A stretch of DNA of 64,000 bases from CAZSDU01 sp963662525 (GTDB taxonomy: Bacteria > Bacteroidota > Bacteroidia > Bacteroidales > FEN-979): assembly GCA_963662525.1 (NCBI GenBank), contig OY759717.1:1-64000 (forward strand), in the 5' to 3' direction. The position numbers and the translations under genes were made by a program. Of the stretch, positions 42,826 to 48,793 are shown piece by piece. Below the pieces are notes generated by a model. It was not told the DNA's origin, ran no database searches, and was given only the letters and a program-made list of their open reading frames with translations. Within the stretch, counting starts at the first letter, position 1. Every line of letters begins with the position of its first letter.

Positions 42826-43077
42826 TTATGTAGTCGGATCAATCATTTCAACTGCTGCTGCCATGAACATTATCTGCATTTCAGCACTGAATGACGCTGA
42901 CGATTTTGTAAGAATATCCATGAGTGCAGGTAAAACATCAATGTTATTTGCCTTCATTACAGCTTTTATCAAATGCTGGTGAGGTTCAATTTTCTTGTGA
43001 AAATCATTACCAAATAACGATTTCACTGCCTCCCTGCACTTTTTTAATTTTTCTTCGATCCCAATCAATTTTTTCAT
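42826..43077 (-). CDS. small phage protein of unknown function
   Basis: 83 residues from the ATG at 43077 (begins MKKLIGIEEKLKKC); an open nine-codon extension has no support. The N-terminus is basic and helical, the C-terminus more hydrophobic (MQIMFMAAAVEMIDPTT). Bounded on both sides by GC-rich intergenic hairpins (H1, H2), like the methyltransferase genes next door. No family recognised. Confidence 0.5.
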   Translation of the reverse strand: MKKLIGIEEKLKKCREAVKSLFGNDFHKKIEPHQHLIKAVMKANNIDVLPALMDILTKSSASFSAEMQIMFMAAAVEMIDPTT

Positions 43078-43087
43078 AACTGCCACT

Positions 43088-43167
43088 AATGTGCCGGCAA
43101 GCAAAAGCCACCAGCTGTTTGATTTTGCGAAGTCTTACAACCGGCCTTCGCTTACCGGCTGCGCATT
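43088..43167. repeat. intergenic hairpin H2 downstream of the adenine methyltransferase
   Basis: AATGTGCCGGCAAGC (43088-43102) pairs imperfectly with GCTTACCGGCTGCGCATT (43150-43167); the loop contains GCGAAG/CTTCGC. The end CATTATG overlaps the stop codon of the dam-type gene. Borders match H1 and H3. Confidence 0.55.
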
Positions 43168-44017
43168 ATGGGCAATTTTGATCAAACATCTGGGTTTGCC
43201 CTTTATTTTCATAATCATAGTTCATCCAAATACATTCTTGCACCTGCGATGAGCGAATATTATTGAACTTGATCGGAAACTTATGCATCCGCCAATCAGA
43301 ATATAGCCTTTGCATTGTAGGCCCATCATATCCCGAAACCATCGCTTTCCCTTTAATTGAATGAAGCCTTTCTGCGAGATCTTCATGGTCCTTCATGGAA
43401 AATTCAAACCGATAATCATTGAAAGAGCATCGAACATCCTTTGGGTAAGGTGGATCGCAGTAAAAAAACGCCTCTGAAAAATCTAATGAATTAATCAAAT
43501 CGCGGAAATCTTTATTTTCAATCTGAATATGGGTGAGCTTCTGAATTACTGGCCAGAGTTTTTCAATACCATGATGCCACTTCGAAACAGTTTCGCCCAT
43601 ATTTGCCCTAGACTTGGTTTTAACCATATGCCAACCCTTGTTTTTCCTTTGTGCTCCCATTCCACAGAACGATTGTCGAATGCGAACGTAAAACCGTCGA
43701 GCTCTTTCTATGTCTGAAACATTATCGGTATTCCATGATTTATTGAATTCATCCCTGGCAATAGGAGTAAGAATGAGCATGGATATCAACTCATCAGGAT
43801 ATTCACGAAGAATTTTAAAGAAATTAACGATATCGCCATTGATATCATTGGCTGTATCAATTTCCGAATACTTTTTGTTCAGCGTAACAACCATAGATCC
43901 ACAAAATACATCAACAAAATGAACATGTTTCGGGAAGAAAGGTTGTAGCTTATCGGCAAGGCTGAATTTTCCCCCGAAATAATTAAATGCGATTAGTTTT
44001 TTAGTATCTCCTGACAT
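43166..44017 (-). CDS. adenine-specific DNA methyltransferase (D12 class)
   Basis: 283 residues from the ATG at 44017. SAM-binding motif: FVDVFCGSMVVTLNK (FxGxG-type region), preceded by NYFGGKFSLADKLQPFFP; catalytic DPPY is visible as FFYCDPPYPKDV. This is the Dam/D12 architecture, N6-methyladenine on short sites. With the cytosine methyltransferase 70 nt upstream it forms a phage DNA-modification pair, probably protecting phage DNA from restriction; no restriction enzyme is visible nearby. An extra 19 codons upstream are open but start in the H3 hairpin and are not used. Confidence 0.88.
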   Translation of the reverse strand: MSGDTKKLIAFNYFGGKFSLADKLQPFFPKHVHFVDVFCGSMVVTLNKKYSEIDTANDINGDIVNFFKILREYPDELISMLILTPIARDEFNKSWNTDNVSDIERARRFYVRIRQSFCGMGAQRKNKGWHMVKTKSRANMGETVSKWHHGIEKLWPVIQKLTHIQIENKDFRDLINSLDFSEAFFYCDPPYPKDVRCSFNDYRFEFSMKDHEDLAERLHSIKGKAMVSGYDGPTMQRLYSDWRMHKFPIKFNNIRSSQVQECIWMNYDYENKGQTQMFDQNCP

Positions 44018-44037
44018 TGATTTATATTTTAAAAGCC

Positions 44038-44091
44038 CATAATGTTGCTGCATGCGCAACCGGTGGCTGCGCATGCAGCCGGTTCATTATG
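44038..44091. repeat. intergenic hairpin H3 between the methyltransferase genes
   Basis: A perfect 12-bp stem GCTGCATGCGCA (44047-44058) with TGCGCATGCAGC (44068-44079), flanked by CATAATG (44038-44044) and CATTATG (44085-44091), which also pair. It overlaps the last codon of the cytosine methyltransferase. Confidence 0.65.
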
Positions 44092-45166
44092 TGTAATGTT
44101 TTTCTTCAATTGGTTCAAGTTCATTTAAAGCATCTTCAATATTGATATCTTCTTCGTTGATATCAAGCAGGGTGATACCTAATTCCGGAGCTTTGAATAT
44201 TCCACCCTTAATTGAATCTTCAATAGAATGACCACAGACTTGACAGTTCTTACGTGAATCCTTTACATACCTGTGGCATCCACTACACAATACATGTCCT
44301 TCAACTGGCTTTATGTAGTATGGCTTTCCTTCGTATGCCTCTCCTGCCTGAACAGGTGGCAAATTCATTATTGCCTCCATGACAGTAACATAATCTTCTT
44401 TCCCGGGACCATGAGTTGTATCGGGAAATGTATATTTGAAGGTGCTTTCCTTTCTGACAGCAATAAAAATCACCCTTTTTCTGCTTTGAGGAACACCAAA
44501 GTCTTTTGCATTAAGGACTTCATATTGCATATCATATCCTGCATCCTCGAAAGCATCCCTTATCCACGGAATGAATGGGCCTTCTTTTTCACCTTTCTTT
44601 TTCCCCAGGGAAATGATACCAGGAACATTTTCCATGAATACAATATCTGGTTTGCAGACTTTGCAATAATAGATGAACCGTAATGGAAGATGGTTTCTTT
44701 CATCGCCAATATGTCTGTTTGAATTTGAGTGACTGAATCCCTGGCACGGAGGACCACCGGCGAAAATCCTCACGTCTCCGGGTCTCACTCTGCAAAGCTC
44801 CATCCAGTACTCAGGCTCAAGCTTCATTATGTCCATTACGAATAGGTTCAAGCATGGAGAAGGTTTATCACTTGTCAACCAGTTATCATCAACTCCATCC
44901 GGAAAAAGAAAGTTTAAGGTTTCACGACCCCATTTACTCATATTTTTTATTGTCTTCTCATCTTCCGGATCAACCCAAACGTGTGTCCATCCCTCAAGAC
45001 ATAAATTTGTATAGAATGTGTGCGCAGCTGCTGCATCCCTTTCAAGTGCTGAAATACACTTCAGACCTGCCTGTTCAAAACCCAACGACAAACCACCGGC
45101 GCCGGAAAAGAACTCAGCGAAGGTAAATTTGAAGTCAGGTAAGGGTATTTCTAATTGCATTTTCAA
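44087..45166 (-). CDS. cytosine-C5 DNA methyltransferase with a zinc-ribbon-like tail
   Basis: 359 residues. Motif I FAEFFSGAGGLSLGFEQAG; motif IV FAGGPPCQGFSHSNSNRH with the catalytic Cys in PCQ; motif VI MENVPGI; motif VIII QSRKRVIFIAV. After about residue 280 a short segment has four cysteines in two CxxC pairs (LCSGCHRYVKDSRKNCQVCG), a zinc-ribbon candidate not typical of C5 enzymes, so recognition or recruitment may be unusual. Acidic tail. It follows the small RT-linked gene with a 4-nt gap and is separated from the adenine methyltransferase by hairpin H3. Confidence 0.93.
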   Translation of the reverse strand: MKMQLEIPLPDFKFTFAEFFSGAGGLSLGFEQAGLKCISALERDAAAAHTFYTNLCLEGWTHVWVDPEDEKTIKNMSKWGRETLNFLFPDGVDDNWLTSDKPSPCLNLFVMDIMKLEPEYWMELCRVRPGDVRIFAGGPPCQGFSHSNSNRHIGDERNHLPLRFIYYCKVCKPDIVFMENVPGIISLGKKKGEKEGPFIPWIRDAFEDAGYDMQYEVLNAKDFGVPQSRKRVIFIAVRKESTFKYTFPDTTHGPGKEDYVTVMEAIMNLPPVQAGEAYEGKPYYIKPVEGHVLCSGCHRYVKDSRKNCQVCGHSIEDSIKGGIFKAPELGITLLDINEEDINIEDALNELEPIEEKHYT

Positions 45167-45170
45167 ATTT

Positions 45171-45482
45171 TTACGTAAAAATATACCTGTCGCTTTCCTG
45201 TATTATTGTGGTAGCAAATGGAAAACCTTTTGCCGGGATCTGCTTTATGACATCAATCAGTGCATTGGCAGAAGTAAAAACAATATGCATATCTTCGTTA
45301 ATAGAGATCTGCATATAAAGACATTTTCCAGCTCCCCTTTCCTGGAACGCTTTTACCTTTGAATCCTCAAGTTTAAAAGCATGAACAATAATTTCCCGGT
45401 TCAGGATCTTCGACATTTTAATATTGTCTCCCTCAAACCCTTTGGGTGGTGTGTTGACATTAAATTGATTAAACCTATTCAT
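45171..45482 (-). CDS. small protein overlapping the DGR reverse transcriptase
   Basis: 103 residues beginning MNRFNQFNVNTPPKGFEG; two beta-rich parts, EIIVHAFKLEDSKVKAFQER and CLYMQISINEDMHIVFTSANALIDVIKQIPAKG. Its ATG lies within the last codons of the reverse transcriptase (8-nt overlap), so it is translationally coupled to it. It is not a four-helix Avd-like protein, the usual DGR partner. Whether it is a DGR accessory or just a DNA-metabolism gene in the same transcript is open. Conserved-looking phage protein, family unknown. Confidence 0.6.
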   Translation of the reverse strand: MNRFNQFNVNTPPKGFEGDNIKMSKILNREIIVHAFKLEDSKVKAFQERGAGKCLYMQISINEDMHIVFTSANALIDVIKQIPAKGFPFATTIIQESDRYIFT

Positions 45483-46428
45483 GAATTAATTTTTTTAATA
45501 AATGCCTGCTGTCACAATGCGATGCCCAACCGTTATATGATGCGATTGATTGAGGATTCCTGCTTGTGGCCATCATCCTGGCAAAGCTTTTTTTTATGGT
45601 TTTCCTGAGCCGGGTATGCGAATGAAAAAATACATAGCCCACGAAATCAATTCCCCGGGACTCAACCGGGAATACCTGGTAGTTATCTTTTACGGTAAGC
45701 TTTAACTTCTGCTGAAGGTAATTTCGGATCTCTGAAAGCAATTGATGTAAATAAGGTTTGCTATCTGACAAGATCACCAGGTCATCTGCATACCGGAAAT
45801 AATACCTTACCCTGCGGTCCTCTTTCATCCAATGATCAAAGTAGCTCAGATAGAAATTTGCGAAGTACTGACTGAGGTAATTACCGATTGGAAGGCCATC
45901 TGTGCTATCGATTATTTCATCCAGCAGCCATAATAGATCATGATCCTTTATTTTTCTGCGCAAAAGCTGCTTTAAAATTTCATGATCCACGCTTGGATAG
46001 AACTTTCTGATATCAAGTTTCAGGCAGTACCTGGTTCCGGTATAATCCTGTAATGCTTTTCTTACTGCATAGGCCGCCGCATGGATGCCGCGCTTCTTGA
46101 TGCAGCTGTACGTGTCGGCCGTGAACGTGGATACAAATATCGGCTCCAGGATGTTCATCACAGCGTGATGGGTGATCCGGTCTGGAAAGTATGGAAGCCG
46201 GAAGATCAGGCGTTCCTTTGGCTCGAATATCGAGAAGGTGGTATATTCTGACGTTTTATAGGTTTTATCCCTGAGCATTTCATGAAGTGCCAGGATGTTT
46301 GCTTCCCTGTTGCGATCATGATCAATCACACCAGGCTGGGTCAACTTTCCCTTTCTGGCAATAGAATCTGCCAGTTGAAGGTTTTCAACGCTGCAGATCC
46401 TTTCATATAGAATATTTACTCTCTTCAT
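45475..46428 (-). CDS. reverse transcriptase of a diversity-generating retroelement
   Basis: 317 residues. Palm motifs: LKLDIRKFYPSVDHEIL (motif A), the DGR-type motif GLPIGNYLSQYFANFYL with SQ in place of the usual QG, and the catalytic FRYADDLVILS. The length is in the DGR range. The template repeat lies 103 nt upstream of its ATG and three matching variable repeats follow further upstream, so this is a DGR and not a retron or antiphage RT. It copies template RNA with adenine-specific errors and feeds the product into variable repeats (mutagenic retrohoming). Confidence 0.95.
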   Translation of the reverse strand: MKRVNILYERICSVENLQLADSIARKGKLTQPGVIDHDRNREANILALHEMLRDKTYKTSEYTTFSIFEPKERLIFRLPYFPDRITHHAVMNILEPIFVSTFTADTYSCIKKRGIHAAAYAVRKALQDYTGTRYCLKLDIRKFYPSVDHEILKQLLRRKIKDHDLLWLLDEIIDSTDGLPIGNYLSQYFANFYLSYFDHWMKEDRRVRYYFRYADDLVILSDSKPYLHQLLSEIRNYLQQKLKLTVKDNYQVFPVESRGIDFVGYVFFHSHTRLRKTIKKSFARMMATSRNPQSIASYNGWASHCDSRHLLKKLIHE

Positions 46429-46530
46429 TGCCTTTGCATATTAAAAGATCGCATTCTCCGGATGGGTACCAGCGCTCTTTCTGTTACTGTCGTTTTTTGC
46501 CATGTGGGCAGGGTTTACACTGCGAATATT

Positions 46531-46612
46531 GCATAGGTGAGAACTGACATTCGTATTCGTGTTATCGTAGTTGTAATTCGAATTCGAAAAGTCGAACCTG
46601 GAACTGGAGGAA
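46531..46612 (-). repeat. DGR template repeat (TR)
   Basis: An 82-nt repeat between the reverse transcriptase and the first target gene. Read on the minus strand, it differs from the three variable repeats at 17, 15 and 18 positions, every one an adenine in the template. All 23 adenines are changed in at least one copy and none of the other 59 bases is changed in any of the three. This is the standard signature of adenine mutagenesis. Confidence 0.97.
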
Positions 46613-46652
46613 AGAACTATCAGCTGATGCAGCATACAACCTTTCATTATTG

Positions 46653-47081
46653 TTATAACCAGAACTTCTTATACAGATCCTGGAATTTTTCAAAGGCATG
46701 TTCTGTCTGCTCTGAGTTCTTTGTGCAAAGGAGAGAACCGACAGTCGTACCCGCGTTATCGTAGCCGCAACCCGAACGCGAAAAGACGAACCCGGAACCG
46801 GAGGAATTGACACGTGCCCAGGGGAAATATTTCAATTCTCTATTTGTGAAATCAGCCTTCCAATTATCATTTATGGCCTCAATTCCAACAAACAACTGAT
46901 AGACGGCAAGCAGGGGTTCTCTGAACCTCTCAGGGATAGAAGATCCATTCAGGAATTCTTCAAACTCCTTTACCGATTGAAATGGAATCTCCTTTCTTTT
47001 GAAAGCATCTTCGATGGTTTCAATTGTCCTGTAATCAAATTCAGGAACTTTCTCAGTAGATTTTTTTGTTTTTGCTTTCAT
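46653..47081 (-). CDS. DGR target protein 1
   Basis: 142 residues. The N-terminal half is a helical region (DYRTIETIEDAFKRKEIPFQ...), the second half has the DGR-diversified C-type-lectin-like core KYFPWARVNSSGSGFVFSRS with hyperchanged residues, then VGSLLCTKNSEQTEHAFEKF. The variable repeat is at 46725-46806. It has no signal peptide, membrane segment or fibre-like repeats; likely a small soluble ligand-binding protein. It is closest to the template and RT. Paralogues lie in tandem upstream. Function unknown. Confidence 0.9.
   Translation of the reverse strand: MKAKTKKSTEKVPEFDYRTIETIEDAFKRKEIPFQSVKEFEEFLNGSSIPERFREPLLAVYQLFVGIEAINDNWKADFTNRELKYFPWARVNSSGSGFVFSRSGCGYDNAGTTVGSLLCTKNSEQTEHAFEKFQDLYKKFWL
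46725..46806 (-). repeat. DGR variable repeat 1 (VR1)
   Basis: Aligned to the TR without gaps over 82 nt: 17 substitutions, all at template adenines. It lies in the C-terminal half of target protein 1, covering the segment from SGSGF to the Cys of SLLC. Confidence 0.96.
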
Positions 47082-47083
47082 AA

Positions 47084-47203
47084 TTAATTGTTTTTTAATA
47101 AATATTCGTTGTGAATTTTAATAAATTGTTTGCCAAAATGATCGCTCGTTTCTTTATCTGGAAAGCAAAAGCGAGAACCGACAGACGTATACGAGTAACC
47201 GCA
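47084..47203 (-). pseudogene. truncated fourth DGR target (3' end only)
   Basis: Between targets 1 and 2 is a relic of 39 codons: the frame reads YSYTSVGSRFCFPDKETSDHFG, then KQFIKIHNEYLLKNN, and a stop at 47084-47086. The first part matches positions 1-39 of the TR (47165-47203), differing at template adenines apart from one other position. The C-terminus resembles that of target 3. The first half of the gene is missing, so it cannot be expressed as such. Confidence 0.85.
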
Positions 47204-47215
47204 TTGATTTACCGG

Positions 47216-47629
47216 TTAAAGTAAAAACTCACCGTATTCTTCACGAAACTGTTCACCGATATACTCAGCCTTATCAGACGTATCTGTGCAAAGGCGAGAA
47301 CCGACAGTCGTACGCGCGTAATCGCAGTCGTAAGGCGAATCCGAAAAGTCGAACCCGGAACCGGAGGAATTGACTCTTAACCATGGGAAATATTTCCACT
47401 GATTTTTATTAGTGAAATCAGCGATCCATCCATTATTAATTGCCTTAAAAATGATGAAGAGTTTATAAACAGCAATGATTGCCTTGCGTAACTCTTCAGG
47501 GATCATTGATACATCCGGCAGGGATGTGGGATCAATATTCTCTTTTTTACAGGCATCTTCAAATGATTTGATGGTTTTGTAATCGAATCCCGAAGATCCT
47601 TTTGCTGAAATGATTTTTTTCTTTGCCAT
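47216..47629 (-). CDS. DGR target protein 2
   Basis: 137 residues, N-terminus MAKKKIISAKGSSGFDYKTIKSFEDACKK (very similar in layout to target 1), then the variable core KYFPWLRVNSSGSGFDFSDS and RTTVGSRLCTDTSDKAEYIGE. The variable repeat is at 47288-47369. It starts 4 nt after the stop of target 3. Same architecture as the others: a soluble ~14-16 kDa protein without export signals. The SGSGF.FS core is shared by all targets and is outside the varied codons. Confidence 0.9.
   Translation of the reverse strand: MAKKKIISAKGSSGFDYKTIKSFEDACKKENIDPTSLPDVSMIPEELRKAIIAVYKLFIIFKAINNGWIADFTNKNQWKYFPWLRVNSSGSGFDFSDSPYDCDYARTTVGSRLCTDTSDKAEYIGEQFREEYGEFLL
47288..47369 (-). repeat. DGR variable repeat 2 (VR2)
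   Basis: 82-nt ungapped match to the TR with 15 substitutions, all at template adenines. Confidence 0.96.
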
Positions 47630-47633
47630 GGCG

Positions 47634-48113
47634 TTACTTATTAATAATTAAAATCTGATTATGAATATCTATAAACTGCTTTCCAAAATAATCTGATAAT
47701 TCTTCTGTTGGAAAGCAAAGGCGAGAACCGACAAGCGAATTCGCGCAAGCGCAGTTGCAAGCCGAATACGAAAAGACGAACCCGGAACCGGAGGAATACC
47801 GTAAGTATGGGAACCATTTATTCTGACCTGAATTATTCCAATCAGGAACCCAGTCCCCGCGAAGTACATTGGCAATGAGTTTTAGTTTTTTGTAAGCGAT
47901 TACATCTTCCGTGTCCGTAGGGAATGTTTCACAATCCATGCGTGTTTCTTCGTCTGCCTCTAAATAGGCATCCTCATAGGTTTTCACACGATCAATGATA
48001 TTCTTTGAAAAAAACTTCTTTCCAAAGGTGTTGATTAATACTTCCTGAAACCATTTCGGGGATTCAGGATAGAGCTTTTTAGCTGTTTCTTTTTCTAATT
48101 TTAAAGTTTCCAT
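47634..48113 (-). CDS. DGR target protein 3
   Basis: 159 residues, the longest target. The N-terminal half (KLEKETAKKLYPESPKWFQE, ..., KRVKTYEDAYLEADEETRM-like helical region) differs from the other two, while the core WFPYLRYSSGSGFVFSYSACNC and SLVGSRLCFPTEELSDYFGKQF is shared. The variable repeat is at 47715-47796. It is furthest from the template. Translation would need no leader: it starts 27 nt after the next small gene. A shared role with targets 1 and 2 but a different partner is plausible from the N-terminal difference. Confidence 0.9.
   Translation of the reverse strand: METLKLEKETAKKLYPESPKWFQEVLINTFGKKFFSKNIIDRVKTYEDAYLEADEETRMDCETFPTDTEDVIAYKKLKLIANVLRGDWVPDWNNSGQNKWFPYLRYSSGSGFVFSYSACNCACANSLVGSRLCFPTEELSDYFGKQFIDIHNQILIINK
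47715..47796 (-). repeat. DGR variable repeat 3 (VR3)
   Basis: 82-nt ungapped match to the TR with 18 substitutions, all at template adenines; the most diverged of the three. Confidence 0.96.
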
Positions 48114-48140
48114 GTTGGTTAAAATTGATTTGTTACTTTT

Positions 48141-48326
48141 CTATTTGATTATTACACTATGAACTTCGTTCAATGACTGATGAAATCCCCTGGCTATTTT
48201 TCCGGCGATGGATCCGGCCGTCTCAGGGAAAAAGAATATCATCACAAACATTGCTGCAAAACATGCGAATATTGCAAGGTTGGCAAGCGTAGCTCCCATT
48301 AATTCAATTTTTGATAAGACTTTCAT
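48141..48326 (-). CDS. small membrane protein upstream of the DGR targets
   Basis: 61 residues from ATG at 48326 (begins MKVLSKIELMGATL); an open extension to 48362 lies within the upstream gene. One hydrophobic segment, ANLAIFACFAAMFVMIFFF, predicts a single-pass inner-membrane protein with a short soluble tail. It overlaps the 48304-48561 gene and precedes target 3 by 27 nt, so it is probably in the same transcript. Function unknown; possibly a partner of the target proteins. Confidence 0.5.
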   Translation of the reverse strand: MKVLSKIELMGATLANLAIFACFAAMFVMIFFFPETAGSIAGKIARGFHQSLNEVHSVIIK

Positions 48327-48561
48327 TATTCTGCTTTTTAATAAATACTCTGTTTTCATCAATAAACTGTTTTAACCATGCAGATTTTAAATTTTCATTC
48401 ACAATACACACCTGGTAATATTCCTTGTCAGCCCATTTGACAAGAAACTCAAGTCCGAATTTTTTTCGACCGTTAAAATGGAAGTCATTAATCGTTGCCA
48501 GACGATATTCAACTGGCAATTTGTCATAATGCTCCCATCCATTTTGATCTACTTTTTTCAT
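48304..48561 (-). CDS. small phage protein of unknown function
   Basis: 85 residues (MKKVDQNGWEHYDKLPVEY...), basic and aromatic (EYYQVCIVNENLKSAWLKQF). It is the first gene downstream of the iteron region in the leftward early operon, and overlaps the membrane-protein gene. No family recognised. It may be regulated with the origin. Confidence 0.55.
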   Translation of the reverse strand: MKKVDQNGWEHYDKLPVEYRLATINDFHFNGRKKFGLEFLVKWADKEYYQVCIVNENLKSAWLKQFIDENRVFIKKQNNESLIKN

Positions 48562-48633
48562 TTATTCTTTCAATTTCATCTCAATTCTGAAAAAAAAAGA
48601 TGTTTTTTTCCATTTCCCAAATAGAAAAACCTT

Positions 48634-48747
48634 GTCCAACAGTCCAACAGTCCAACAGCGACCAACAGAATCCAACCCTTTCCAACAATGTTTTTATACT
48701 TATTACTTTGATTTTCATTATATTATATTTTTGTTGGACTGTTGGAC
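48634..48747. other. iteron-like repeats flanking AT-rich DNA, candidate phage replication origin
   Basis: TCCAACAG occurs three times in a row at 48635-48658, with degenerate copies near 48661 (ACCAACAG), 48671 (TCCAACCC) and 48681 (TCCAACAA). After ~45 nt of AT-rich DNA, TGTTGGACTGTTGGAC (48732-48747) forms a 16-bp perfect inverted match to the first block. It lies between the replicative helicase gene and the next gene. Iterons beside an AT-rich stretch are an origin layout. Confidence 0.55.
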
Positions 48748-48793
48748 AGAAAAATCCGTTTTTCCTGAAAAAACTTCCAAAAAATATATACTG

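Noticed and set aside
45475..46428. Retron or defence-type reverse transcriptase
   Set aside because: The GxxxSQ motif together with the nearby template and variable repeats settles it as a DGR.
46441..46647. 68-residue reading frame over the DGR template repeat
   Set aside because: It is the template read in a coding frame; the Asn/Asp/Ser-rich translation follows from adenine-rich template codons, and no upstream or downstream coding signal supports a gene.
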